Shown: positions 1-9,509, counted from the stretch's first letter. The stretch: DNA of 34,790 nt from Anaerolineales bacterium (GCA_017882125.1 JADGQC010000008.1:1-34790), one strand, 5' to 3'. Made by a program: numbers and translations. The notes: generated by a model not told the origin, from the sequence alone.

Positions 1-483
1 TGCCCGTGCGGGTACTATGGGGATCCAGTGAAGCCTTGTACCTGCTCATCCATGGTGGTGACAAAGTATCAAAAACGCATTTCTGGTCCATTGCTGGACC
101 GGATTGATATCCACGTGGAAGTCCCTCGAATCGAATATGATAAGCTTTCCGAGAAACGGTTAGGAGAATCTTCCATCTCGGTGCGGGAACGCGTTGAAAT
201 GGCACGGAGCCGTCAAAGGACCAGGTTTAGCGATGATGGAGGAACTCACGTCACGTGCAATGCGGACATGCGTCCAGCCGATCTGCGAAAATACTGCGTC
301 CTAGATGAGACTGGTCAGGCGCTTATGCGAACAGCCATGAACCAGTTACAATTATCAGCGCGCGGATATCACCGCGTGTTAAAACTTGCACGCACAATCT
401 CGGATTTGGCCGGGAGCGAGAATATTGTCCCGGCTCACCTAGCCGAAGCATTACAATATCGGCCACGATTGAACATGTTGTAG
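1..483 (+). CDS. comM: ComM/YifB family Mg-chelatase-like AAA+ ATPase, C-terminal part (5' truncated by window)
   Basis: The reading frame is open from base 1, so the gene begins before the window; the first internal candidate start (GTG at 28) is not the real one. The residues encoded before it (CPCGYYGDP) form the Cys-rich loop typical of this family, followed by KYQKRISGPLLDRIDIHVEV, the end of the AAA+ core with its conserved arginine region (SGPLLDR). The last ~100 residues (roughly 60-160 here) match the Mg-chelatase C-terminal helical domain, with the family phrase SARGYHRVLKLARTI. Family members are ring-forming helicases; ComM of naturally competent bacteria promotes branch migration during transformation. 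The Walker motifs lie upstream of the window. The stop is 7 nt before the next gene, so the two are probably co-transcribed. Family call is firm; a role in competence here is inference. Confidence 0.93.
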   Translation, partial: CPCGYYGDPVKPCTCSSMVVTKYQKRISGPLLDRIDIHVEVPRIEYDKLSEKRLGESSISVRERVEMARSRQRTRFSDDGGTHVTCNADMRPADLRKYCVLDETGQALMRTAMNQLQLSARGYHRVLKLARTISDLAGSENIVPAHLAEALQYRPRLNML

Positions 484-490
484 GCATGTT

Positions 491-1216
491 ATGAAAGATG
501 GATTGTATCAATTCATCGTAGGAGTTGTGGATCTCTTCCTTTGGGGGGGAAAACTAATTGGAGAAGAGAACCTGCCCAAGCGCGGACCAGCGGTTTTCAT
601 CGCCAACCATCTGGACGCCACCGGCCCAATCGCAGCAGCTTGTTCAATACCATTGCGGTTTCACCCGTGGGTGATTGCAGACATGATGGATAAAGAGCTT
701 GCTCCCATATGGTTGCAGTCAGACTTCACAGAACGCCAATTGCATCTCAAGCCCCCAGTCAGCCGATGGGTCGCCAAAGCACTCTGCCGCATAAGCGTCC
801 CCCTGTTTTACTCGCTGGGATGTATTCCGGTTTATGCCAATGATTACAGTCGAATGCACGAGACCCTCGAGATGAGCATGGAAGTAATGCGGGAGGGCAA
901 GTTCTTACTGGTCTTTCCTGAGGATTATCGGCTGCCAAAAGATCCGGTTACCAAAATCCAGCCTTTTCAACATAGTTTTGTACGTGTTGGGGAAAGATAT
1001 TACGCTGAGACTGGAGAAAGGTTGGAATTCTATCCATTAACGATCCACGGGACTGGAAACTTGGTAGTGGGTAAACCAGTAGTTTTCAATCCACTCAACC
1101 AAGTGGGAGCGGAACGGCGACGACTGAATGAATTAATGGAAGATTCCATCTCAGCCATGTATATGAATCTCGAGGGTGGAAATGCCTCAGGCGCACTTTC
1201 GGCAGAAAGAAAATAG
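491..1216 (+). CDS. PlsC-like 1-acyl-glycerol-3-phosphate acyltransferase family protein
   Basis: 241 residues, the usual length for the lysophospholipid acyltransferase (PlsC/LPLAT) family, which transfers an acyl chain to a lysophospholipid or related lipid at the cytoplasmic membrane. The N-terminus is hydrophobic (QFIVGVVDLFLWGGKLIG). The first active-site block is FIANHLDATGP near residues 35-45: the catalytic His of the NHX4D motif is present, but the Asp expected five residues later is Gly, with an Asp at +2 instead. A FPEDYRLP segment near residue 140 occupies the place of the family's FPEGTRS block. It follows comM by 7 nt. The substrate cannot be told; with the unusual block I it may be a divergent or non-phosphatidate member. 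No clear terminator follows before the convergent giant gene. Confidence 0.8.
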   Translation: MKDGLYQFIVGVVDLFLWGGKLIGEENLPKRGPAVFIANHLDATGPIAAACSIPLRFHPWVIADMMDKELAPIWLQSDFTERQLHLKPPVSRWVAKALCRISVPLFYSLGCIPVYANDYSRMHETLEMSMEVMREGKFLLVFPEDYRLPKDPVTKIQPFQHSFVRVGERYYAETGERLEFYPLTIHGTGNLVVGKPVVFNPLNQVGAERRRLNELMEDSISAMYMNLEGGNASGALSAERK

Positions 1217-1283
1217 ATCTTTAGGACTAAATCGGACAATCCATTCGTGCCAGGGCTGCTGAGTTTACGAAGTGTACAATTAT

Positions 1284-4200
1284 TTATTTCTGGCTTGCCA
1301 TTAACGCCATAAATGCATTTACTACCCGGGGCTCAAAATGCTTCCCTGATTGTTCGAGGATATATTCCAATGCTTTCTCACGAGTCCATGCCTGGCGGTA
1401 AGGACGGTTGGTGGTGAGTGCATCAAATACGTCAACTATGGCGAAAATTCGCGCAACGATTGGGATTTCTTCGCCTTTTAAACCTCGCGGGTAGCCACTA
1501 CCATCCCACTTTTCATGGTGACAATAAGGGATGTTGATTGCCGGACGCAGGTAAGTAATAGGAAAGAGTAAATTATACGCATATTGCGGGTGCTGGCGCA
1601 TAATATTCCACTCGCGCTCATCCAGGGGACCAGGCTTTAGAAGGATTTTATCCGGGATGGCAATCTTGCCAATGTCGTGCAGAAGGGAGCCACGCCGGGC
1701 ATGTTCCGTTTCCACTTCTTCAATACCCATATCCTGGATCAGTTGCAAGGTCAAATCAGTGACCCGCAGGGTGTGACCTTCCGTATCTTCATCCCGCAAT
1801 TCCAATGCTTGTGACCAACCCTGAATAGTTGCATCATATGCCAATGTCAGCTCAAGGTTGGACTGTTGCAAGTTTACAAAGAGGCGGCCATTATCAATGG
1901 CTATAGCGGTTTGCCCTGCCAACATCTCAAAGAAACTTATCCATTCCTGGTCAACCTGCATGGGAGAACGACGGAAGATTTCAAGGACACCCTGGATCTG
2001 ACCTTTGGCGATCAAGGGGATGGCATGATAGCCGACGAAATTTTCTCCTTCCAGATACTTAACCAGCAAGGAAGCTGAATTGGACACAGGATGTTCCATA
2101 ACCTGTGCCACCTCATCGGTCTTTTGAAGATCCGTGATATTTATGGCACGCCTCTGCAAAGCGGACTGCCCAGCCAAACCTTCTCCCAGCCGCAGGCGTA
2201 ATCCTTCGACGGAATGCGCCCGGAAGCCACGCCCGGAGGCATATTCGAGCATCCTTGTCAACGGGTTGAAAAGCAAAACGGCAGCGGCATCCGCCTTCAG
2301 TTCCGTCATGATATTTTCCAGGACGATATTAAGAGTGACATTCGTATCCACACTTGCACCGATAGCTGCATCAATAGAATGCAAGGCTGAGAGTCGGTGC
2401 AAGCGCAGTTGGGTCTCAGAGAAAAGCCGGGCGTTTTCAATTGCCACTGCAGCCTGGGAGGCAAAAGTTACCAACAAGCCCAGGTCAGATTCCGTAAATG
2501 CAGATTTTCGAGAGACATTGTCCAGGGATATGACTCCAATTACCTTTCCTTTAACAATTAGAGGAGCGGCAATTCCGCTTAGCACGGCATCAATCTCTTC
2601 AATTTCACCCTTAAATGGAATCTCATATTCAGAATGGACATCATCAATCTTTAAAGGTGTCCGCTCACGAGCAACCCGAGCCGCATACCCATTCTGATTT
2701 GGAAGGAATAAGTCGATTAAGCGGGGATCTGAGTAGCCTGTGAGAGCATGAAGGCGGAGTAAACCGTCAGGTTCTGTAAGAAGGATGGCTCCTTTTTCAG
2801 CTGCGGGAATTGCCTTCCTGGCCCCTGCCAGGATATTTTCAAGTAATGGCTGCAATTCAACTGCACTCGTCAAGGAGACGCTCACCTGAGAAAGAGATTC
2901 GAGCTCAGCCAAACGGTGACGAGTTTCTTCGAACAGGCGGGAATTTTCAATGGCAATCCCGGCATAAGCTGCCAGTGTTTTCAAAAGAATCTCATCCTCT
3001 TCAGAATAGATGTTTGGACGATAATCCTGAACTGAAAGGACGCCAACTATTTTGGCCCCAGAATGAAGTGGTAATGCAATAATGGACCGTGGAGTACCCG
3101 GCTTCCCAAACCTGGCAGTTTTGACCGGTTTTTCCTTCAGGGAATCTAATACGCGAAAAGACTTTTTCGCATCGATGACGTAGCCGGCCAACCCTGAACC
3201 CCAATCGGAATCAAAAGCTGGAAAGCGTTCACCCCGATCAAAAAGGTATACTGCTCGAAGCACTTTCCGGTTTTCATCTGCCAGCGAGATTGTGAAGACA
3301 TCCAGGGGCATTAATTGTCTAATCGCCTGATGGATGGAATGGTAAACCTGTTCAAGGTCGAGACCGGCTGAAGCAATTTCCTGACCGGCGCGATATAGCA
3401 CCGCTCGGCGTTCCGCTGCGCTGACGACATCCTGGTACAAACGAGCGTTCTCAAAGGCATTGGCTGCTTCGGATGCCAAGGTTTCCATAAAGATCTGGTC
3501 TTCCGCACTATAGACATCCGGATCGCTGCTTTGTGCAGATATCACCCCGACGATCTTATCCTGCACCAACAGGGGAACTGACAAGACCGCCCGAGCTGGC
3601 TCCCCACCATCGACCAAAACAGGTTTTGTCCCCCTGATATTCAGCACATCCTTAATTCGTAAAGATTTTTTACTTTTTACTACTCGCCCTGTTATGCCTC
3701 CATTTTTTGGCATTCGGGTATTAGGGTGGCGAATGCCGCGGTCGTACATGTAAGGAGCTACAAGCTCACGACCATCCTCGGTTATGAGTGAGACAACAAA
3801 GGCCTCCGCGGGCATTACCTGCTGAGCGGCCTGGTGAATTGCGTGACAAAGAGCCTCCACATCCTGCCCAGCCCGAACAATATCGAGACCGCCCTGGTGC
3901 AAGGCATCCTTGCGTTTCGCGGCTTTTACTGCCTCTTGATACAAACGTGCATTCTCAAAGGCAATCGCGGATTGTGTCGCAAGTGTTTGAAGCAGGTGCT
4001 CATCTTCTTCGCTAAAGCGATCAATTTGGCGACTTTCCACAATGACAGAACCAAGAACCCGCTCACCAATCATCAAGGGTACATAAAGCCCTGAACGAAT
4101 TTCAGGGAAAGCAGATATGTAGCGATCATCAGCAAGTACATCCCCACTTCGGATCGTCTTGCCGTGGGATACCACCCAACCACTTAATCCCTGCGTTGTG

Positions 4201-7200
4201 GTTGCAAACATTTGATTTAGGCGGTCAATTTCAACCTTAATTTCGGTGGGATTTAGACCTGGTCTATTGAAAGCAAGTAATTCAACTTGTTTTGTTTCAG
4301 GATGGTACAACCGGATGGCGGCATTATGCCACTCCAGTTTTTGCGACAGAATATCAATCATTTTTTGCGCAATAGCCCGAGGATCGAGCAACACGCTTAC
4401 GCTAAGACCATTTTCATAAAGGACTTCAAGGTCAGCCACCCGACGCTGTATCTCCTCTTCCGCCTGCCTGCGCTCGGTGATATCGTGCATATTAATTACC
4501 AGACCCTGAACCGCTGATTCATTAAGCAGATTGGAGGCAGTCGCTTCAATCCAGTGCCAAGACCCATCTTTATGCTGGTTCCGAAAGGTTGATTGGCGAA
4601 TCTCTCCCGGATGCTGGACCAGGTCGTTTATAACCCGGGCAACAACGCTTTTGTCATCGGGATGAATATATTCGTACCCGCTTTTGCCAAGGCGCTGGCT
4701 GGAAGCCCAGCCCATCATTCTTGAGTAGGCAGGGCTTTCATACAGGATTAATCCACGTGGGTCGACCAGGACAACGGCATCAGTATTATTCTCGATCAAA
4801 GCGCGGAAATATTTTTCACTATTCTGAAGCGCTTCCTGAGCTATTTTACGTTCGCTAATGTCTCTGCCTGAACCTAAAATACCAAATGGCTGTCCCTGTG
4901 GATTACGGATAAGAGTGAAAGTTATTTCGCTCCAGTAACTGGTTCCGTCCTTTTTATAAAACTCCAGCTCAATGTCCCGGGACACGTGACGGTGGGGGTG
5001 GGCAGTGTTTTCAGGGGACAAGATATCGGAAAACAGTTTTAAGGCTCGTTGAAGTGATTCCGGGTGCATTTGCCGATCAAGCGGGATATTATTGAGTTCA
5101 TCGAGGGTAAAACCGCGGAGACGTGACACGGAAGGGCTGGCATAGGTTGTGCGCAGACTCATATCCATCAACCAAACCGTATCGCTCATATTCTCGGCGA
5201 GCATACGGTAGCGTTCCTCGCTGAGACGGATCTGTTCCTCAGCCATTTTACGAGCGGTGATATCCCGAAACGACCAAACCCGGCCTTGAATTTTGGAGCC
5301 TTGGATTAATGGACATGATAATCGCTCAAAGACCCTTCCATCCTTAAAATTAATGGTATCGAAACTTTCCTTCCTGGATCTATAAAGGTCCTGAACCTTC
5401 TTGAGGAAAATTTGCGGGTCGTAAAGTTGATCGAGGACGCTTTGAAGGAGTAGAGCGTCATCTTTACTGGCCATGATTTCCTTGGAAATTCGCCATATAT
5501 CAGCGAAACGTTCGTTTGCATAAAGCACATTATTGTCAGTTCCAACCGCTAAAATACCATCTGCTGTAGACTGAAGAACTGCCTGCAACGAAGATTCGCT
5601 CTGCCTCAAGGCATCTTCTGCCTTCCTGCGTTCTGTTATATCAGTCAGGGTCCCCTCAAAGTAGAGCGCATTGCCCTGCCAATCGCGGATTACCTGGGTG
5701 TTTTCAAGTACATTGATCTTGTGACCATCCTTGCGCCGCATGGAGGCTTCAGCATTGCGCAACTCCCCTTTTTGCATCAAAATGGTGGCCCAAGATTGGC
5801 GGGCATCGGGATTTATGTACAGATCGCGGGCGATATCTACCTTAAGAAATTCATCTGCGGAGGAATAGCCAAAGATCCTGACCAACGCCGGGTTTACCGA
5901 TAAAAATTTTCCATCTATAGTGCTACGATAAACCCCATCTGGAATGTTTTCAAATAAGCTGTGGTAATTCTTCTCGGCTTCAAGCAGGGCTTTTTCGGCC
6001 ATGAAACGCTCGGTAATGTCGCGCGCCACCCAGAGGGTGGAATTTTCCGTCATTGGAGAAATGGATGTCTCAAACCAAACAGTCCTTCCACTTATGTTTA
6101 AATCATATTCTATTTGGGAGGTTTGTTTTGTATCAAGAACCTTTTGAACAACGTGGATAAAGTTTTCCGCCTGTTCAAGCGGGAATACTTCCCGTAAGGT
6201 TTTTCCAACCAATCCACCAGAAGACACGACCAGCAGTTCGGGATTAGTGGTGGCGACTTTAAGATAAACCCCGTTCCGGTCAATCACCAGTACCACATCT
6301 TCCATGGATGTGAACAAAGCGCGCAACTCTGCATCTGAAGCTGCCAAAGCCTCTTCAGCATGGGTGCGTTCTACAATTTCCAGTTGGGCTTGCTCGTACA
6401 AATGGGCATTCTGTAGGGAAATGGCTGCCTGATTCCCAAACGCAGCAATAGCAGGAATATCCGCGGAAGAAATGTCAGGACCAGTGACGGCCAAGATTCC
6501 AATCGCTTCATCACCCACTTTTAAAGGAGTGAAAATTGATTGATCTAATTTGAAAAGAGAAGTTATTGTGCGAACAAGAGAACGAAATTTTCGAGGTAAA
6601 GTTTCTGCGACGGCAAGGGCAGGATCTGAAACAAAAATAGTCTCCCCCTGCTGAATGGCACGCTGATAAATACTGTTTTTTTCCGGATGAAATCGGAAAT
6701 TTCGAAGTATAAGTCCAGTTGCTTTTTCAGCCTTGCGTATCAAATCTGCTTTATAGTTAATATATAAAATATGCAGGGATTGGTCATCCGCTGAAATTTC
6801 GAAACCCGTGGTGTGGTAACCCAACTTGGTAAACTGGGTCTGGATCGCCTGATAAACTCCAGAAGTGGTCCGAGAGCTTTGGACTGCCTGCGCTGCCTGA
6901 TTAAGAGCTAATAACAAACGATTGGCGTGCGCAGTCTCTTCCTGAGAGTGAAGTAAATCCTGTTCGACTTGCCTGCGCTCCTTGATCTCTTGTTGCGCCT
7001 GTTCGAACAGGCGCGCATTGTCAATGGCAACTGCGGCATGACCGGCCAGCATTTCAAGCAATTCCCGATCCGCTGTAGTGTAAGCGCCTGGGTGGTAACT
7101 CTGAGCGGAAACCATGCCTGTAGCTTTTCCTTTTAGCAACAGCGGTACGGCCAAAATCGACGCTGTTTCAGGCCCAGTGCCATAGGGTACAAAATTGATT

Positions 7201-8279
7201 CCACTCGCACTAATTTCTTCCAGGTTGTTCAAGATTAAGGATTGACCTGAATGAATGATATACCCACCCAACCCGTGGTCTGCTTTATAGGGATTTAGCG
7301 ATATTCTTTTCCCATTCTCCAGAATGTAATTTCCCACCATTTCATTCGTCGTTTCATTATATAAACTGATTAAGAAATCTTCGCACGACATAACCTGTTT
7401 AACAGCACGTTTGACGGCTACGAAAACCTGTTCAGTATCAAGGCTCGCACCAATCGCTTCCCCGGCACGATATACAATGGACCAACGTTCCACCATACGT
7501 TGAAGGTCCTGTTCAGCCTGTTTCCGCTCAGTGATGTCATGTGCATTGATTATGATGCCTTTAATCGCGGAATCATTTAGCTGGTTGCTCCCCGAACCTT
7601 CGAGAATTCTCCAAGACCCATTTTTATGATGAATCCGTAATTGCATTGATACCGGTACCGGGGTTAGTGATTGGATAAGCTTACGGAAAGTCTCAATAAA
7701 ACCAGGCATTTCTTCGGGATGGATGTAATCCTGAAGACCAGACCCAATAACAACATCTTCCGGTGAATATCCCAGAAGATGCTCGAGAGAAGGACTGATA
7801 TATTTCAGGGTTGCATCGGAGTTCAAGATGCAAATAAGGTCGGAAGAGTTTTCAATGAGAGAGCGGAAACGGGCTTCGCGTTCAAGAAGAGCATGGCTTG
7901 CAGAGTGTTTTTCAGAGGCCCGGCGAATAGCCACCAGGAGCTGATCCACCTCGTAAGGTTTTTGAAAATATGAATATGCCCCCAAATTGACTGCTTCGAT
8001 CGCAGTGGCCTGTGAGGCATGACCAGTAAGCATGATGCACTCTGTCTCGGGAGAAACCGACTTGATGCTGCGCAGGACATCCAGACCAGATATCCCTTCC
8101 AACTTGATATCGATTAGGACAACATCTACATCCTGCTTTTGTATATAGGCTAAAGCAGCTGGTCCGGTTTCAACTGGTACCGATTCAAAACCCTTGACCT
8201 TGAGGATATCGCTCAAAACGCCGCGCAGATTGGGATCATCGTCCAACAGCAGAACTTTGGTCATCTTGTCATCCACCAT
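1284..8279 (-). CDS. Giant response regulator: REC, 6 PAS, 7 GAF, HD-GYP (putative cyclic-di-GMP phosphodiesterase)
   Basis: 2331 residues from the ATG at 8279, chosen because GGGAG lies 5 nt upstream. An ATG at 8336 would add 19 residues but has a poor ribosome site; an ATG at 8264 is also possible. Domains in order: receiver (6-123; acidic pocket DDD, phospho-acceptor D57, T85, K107), PAS (136-255), two GAF (265-425, 455-630), five PAS (650-755, 770-885, 897-1008, 1020-1143, 1155-1270), five GAF (1282-1445, 1458-1615, 1627-1785, 1795-1953, 1962-2135), HD-GYP (2150-2330). PAS units end in the usual DITER linker. The HD-GYP domain keeps HD at 2201-2202, HH at 2254-2255 and GYP at 2262-2264, the residues needed to hydrolyse cyclic di-GMP. 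No histidine-kinase or GGDEF domain and no membrane span is visible, so it looks like a soluble integrator of many signals. Cognate kinase unknown; a kinase remnant lies about 1 kb upstream. Confidence 0.93.
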   Translation of the reverse strand: MVDDKMTKVLLLDDDPNLRGVLSDILKVKGFESVPVETGPAALAYIQKQDVDVVLIDIKLEGISGLDVLRSIKSVSPETECIMLTGHASQATAIEAVNLGAYSYFQKPYEVDQLLVAIRRASEKHSASHALLEREARFRSLIENSSDLICILNSDATLKYISPSLEHLLGYSPEDVVIGSGLQDYIHPEEMPGFIETFRKLIQSLTPVPVSMQLRIHHKNGSWRILEGSGSNQLNDSAIKGIIINAHDITERKQAEQDLQRMVERWSIVYRAGEAIGASLDTEQVFVAVKRAVKQVMSCEDFLISLYNETTNEMVGNYILENGKRISLNPYKADHGLGGYIIHSGQSLILNNLEEISASGINFVPYGTGPETASILAVPLLLKGKATGMVSAQSYHPGAYTTADRELLEMLAGHAAVAIDNARLFEQAQQEIKERRQVEQDLLHSQEETAHANRLLLALNQAAQAVQSSRTTSGVYQAIQTQFTKLGYHTTGFEISADDQSLHILYINYKADLIRKAEKATGLILRNFRFHPEKNSIYQRAIQQGETIFVSDPALAVAETLPRKFRSLVRTITSLFKLDQSIFTPLKVGDEAIGILAVTGPDISSADIPAIAAFGNQAAISLQNAHLYEQAQLEIVERTHAEEALAASDAELRALFTSMEDVVLVIDRNGVYLKVATTNPELLVVSSGGLVGKTLREVFPLEQAENFIHVVQKVLDTKQTSQIEYDLNISGRTVWFETSISPMTENSTLWVARDITERFMAEKALLEAEKNYHSLFENIPDGVYRSTIDGKFLSVNPALVRIFGYSSADEFLKVDIARDLYINPDARQSWATILMQKGELRNAEASMRRKDGHKINVLENTQVIRDWQGNALYFEGTLTDITERRKAEDALRQSESSLQAVLQSTADGILAVGTDNNVLYANERFADIWRISKEIMASKDDALLLQSVLDQLYDPQIFLKKVQDLYRSRKESFDTINFKDGRVFERLSCPLIQGSKIQGRVWSFRDITARKMAEEQIRLSEERYRMLAENMSDTVWLMDMSLRTTYASPSVSRLRGFTLDELNNIPLDRQMHPESLQRALKLFSDILSPENTAHPHRHVSRDIELEFYKKDGTSYWSEITFTLIRNPQGQPFGILGSGRDISERKIAQEALQNSEKYFRALIENNTDAVVLVDPRGLILYESPAYSRMMGWASSQRLGKSGYEYIHPDDKSVVARVINDLVQHPGEIRQSTFRNQHKDGSWHWIEATASNLLNESAVQGLVINMHDITERRQAEEEIQRRVADLEVLYENGLSVSVLLDPRAIAQKMIDILSQKLEWHNAAIRLYHPETKQVELLAFNRPGLNPTEIKVEIDRLNQMFATTTQGLSGWVVSHGKTIRSGDVLADDRYISAFPEIRSGLYVPLMIGERVLGSVIVESRQIDRFSEEDEHLLQTLATQSAIAFENARLYQEAVKAAKRKDALHQGGLDIVRAGQDVEALCHAIHQAAQQVMPAEAFVVSLITEDGRELVAPYMYDRGIRHPNTRMPKNGGITGRVVKSKKSLRIKDVLNIRGTKPVLVDGGEPARAVLSVPLLVQDKIVGVISAQSSDPDVYSAEDQIFMETLASEAANAFENARLYQDVVSAAERRAVLYRAGQEIASAGLDLEQVYHSIHQAIRQLMPLDVFTISLADENRKVLRAVYLFDRGERFPAFDSDWGSGLAGYVIDAKKSFRVLDSLKEKPVKTARFGKPGTPRSIIALPLHSGAKIVGVLSVQDYRPNIYSEEDEILLKTLAAYAGIAIENSRLFEETRHRLAELESLSQVSVSLTSAVELQPLLENILAGARKAIPAAEKGAILLTEPDGLLRLHALTGYSDPRLIDLFLPNQNGYAARVARERTPLKIDDVHSEYEIPFKGEIEEIDAVLSGIAAPLIVKGKVIGVISLDNVSRKSAFTESDLGLLVTFASQAAVAIENARLFSETQLRLHRLSALHSIDAAIGASVDTNVTLNIVLENIMTELKADAAAVLLFNPLTRMLEYASGRGFRAHSVEGLRLRLGEGLAGQSALQRRAINITDLQKTDEVAQVMEHPVSNSASLLVKYLEGENFVGYHAIPLIAKGQIQGVLEIFRRSPMQVDQEWISFFEMLAGQTAIAIDNGRLFVNLQQSNLELTLAYDATIQGWSQALELRDEDTEGHTLRVTDLTLQLIQDMGIEEVETEHARRGSLLHDIGKIAIPDKILLKPGPLDEREWNIMRQHPQYAYNLLFPITYLRPAINIPYCHHEKWDGSGYPRGLKGEEIPIVARIFAIVDVFDALTTNRPYRQAWTREKALEYILEQSGKHFEPRVVNAFMALMASQK

Positions 8280-8336
8280 TAATTCTCCCGACGAAGTAAC
8301 GGGTTTTTTGGATATTTCAAATTCAATAAACGGCAT

Positions 8337-8805
8337 GCCTAGATTACATAATCAATATTTCACTATATCAATCAAGGGTGACTGACAGGATCAAATGAAT
8401 GGATTTTCTGTTTAAGATCGGAGAAATGCGCAATCGCTTTATAGTCAAAGGAATAATAAACGCATAAATTTGGCGTGCAACCCTTGTCTAGTCTGAAAAA
8501 CCCATAAAGCTTATTATATACCATAGACCTGTAGAAGAACTTAGGGTTGGGGTTTGATTACACGCAAAACATTCGTTTAGCGGGTAACCTTTAGCTGCTT
8601 CCGAATTTGGGGACCTCCGTATAGGGAGGATGTACAATCGTGCAGTTTTGGCAACAAGAAATCGGTTGAAGTGTATTGACACGTAGAAACGATTAAATCG
8701 AATGATTATTTTTGAAGGTTACAAATGAAAATCCGGAGATTTTTCATAAAGAGGTTATATATTCGTTAGAATCCTTATTGAAGAATTCAATTAATTTTTT
8801 GGTAA
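8337..8805. other. AT-rich intergenic stretch upstream of the giant regulator
   Basis: I see no convincing gene here. The short open frames have no ribosome site and no recognisable product. It holds a short inverted repeat, CCTCC at 8614-8618 and GGAGG at 8625-8629, next to an AATTTGGGG string (8604-8612) that recurs at 9518-9526 before the cold-shock gene. The promoter of the giant regulator should lie in the first 150 bases, read leftwards, but I could not settle on one pair of boxes. Confidence 0.5.
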
Positions 8806-9069
8806 TTTTTTTCGGATGCACTTCCAAGGGCTCCTTACGCGGGCATTCCCGATTTCAAGAGAGTAAAAATTACCGAATATGGTGGAGAGAGACCCACAGG
8901 GGTGGGGGATACGATACGCGGAGTGACAGGGGTGGAGGAACAATTGAGGAACAACTACCTTGCGGGGGAGCGACGTGGCTATGATGACGGAGTTGCAGGG
9001 GAGGTTTCCGTGATGCCAGAAGAGATAGTGAGATCGCCTGGGCTACGCACTCCGCACAATGGCATATGA
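8806..9069 (+). pseudogene. Possible coding remnant (unidentified, no start codon)
   Basis: A stop-free frame of 87 codons between TAA (8803-8805) and TGA (9067-9069). It has no ATG before codon ~70 and no ribosome site, yet from 8821 to about 9060 the DNA is much more G-rich than its AT-rich flanks. The translated text looks protein-like: GIPDFKRVKITEYGGERP, then GDTIRGVTGVEEQLRNN near the middle. The GVTGVEEQLRN stretch faintly recalls the end of a BON domain, but I cannot assign a family. It may be an exon-like scrap of a lost gene or chance. Low confidence. Confidence 0.3.
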
Positions 9070-9183
9070 TAGAAAATTTAAGAAATATTGATACTTTTCA
9101 TCGCAGGGTAGATGAAAACCTTTTCTCGTTACAAAGTTTAGGAAAAATCAGAAATTTAAAAAGAAAATGTCCTGCTTATATTG

Positions 9184-9212
9184 ATTGTAGCACACATGTT
9201 CTGTTTTGACAA
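9184..9212 (-). promoter_or_regulatory. Orphan promoter with SOS-like operator
   Basis: Read leftwards: TTGTCA (9207-9212), a 17-nt spacer, TACAAT (9184-9189). The spacer holds AGAACATGTGTGCT (9189-9202 on the complement), which matches the Gram-positive-type LexA box GAAC-N4-GTTC with one mismatch. Spacing and operator offset are the same as in the promoter before the FtsK-like ATPase at 27.65 kb. No intact gene lies downstream, so it is probably left over from a decayed gene. Confidence 0.5.
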
Positions 9213-9305
9213 TTTCCCCTGATTGGATCTTATTAAGGAAATCCGCCAATGCCTCGAAATCGGAAAGGACGTCATCAATAATAAAGGTTGCATAGGGTTC
9301 GGATT

Positions 9306-9456
9306 CTACTCCCCATTATTTATATCCAGCGAGCGCAGCACCAAGGTAAATGCGCTGCCTTTTCCAGGATCGCTTCGGACATCGATGCGACCTCCATTGG
9401 CTTCAGCCAATTTCTTGCTGACGGCCAATCCCAGGCCGATACCCTTACCTATGTAC
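9306..9456 (-). pseudogene. Histidine-kinase C-terminal remnant (HATPase G2 box to stop)
   Basis: On the complement, the frame ending at TAG (9306-9308) encodes IGKGIGLGLAVSKKLAEANG followed by GRIDVRSDPGKGSAFTLVL and a short tail. This is the glycine-rich G2 lid and last strands of the ATP-binding domain of a sensor histidine kinase. Homology stops abruptly upstream at about 9456, where AT-rich DNA begins, so the N box, the phospho-accepting His and all sensor domains are missing. About 48 codons survive without a frameshift, suggesting a fairly recent deletion. A second stop-free frame just downstream on the same strand (to about 9150) could be part of a lost neighbour but is not recognisable. 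Confidence 0.75.
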
Positions 9457-9482
9457 AATATTTGGGGGGCAAGATGATTGTA

Positions 9483-9509
9483 TCCCCATATATACTATCT
9501 CTATGGGGA
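9483..9509. repeat. Inverted repeat in cspA upstream region
   Basis: TCCCCATA (9483-9490) and TATGGGGA (9502-9509) form a perfect 8-bp inverted repeat with an 11-nt spacer. Flanking it are two imperfect direct copies of ATTTGGGG...GATG...GTAT (about 9460-9482 and 9519-9541), 59 nt apart. It could be a regulator site for the cold-shock gene or a scar of the event that truncated the kinase. Confidence 0.4.

Noticed and set aside
2134-2697. 187-codon open frame antisense to the giant regulator
   Set aside because: It mirrors the GAF/HD-GYP coding frame, has no ribosome site and an Arg/Ser-rich low-sense product; a shadow frame.
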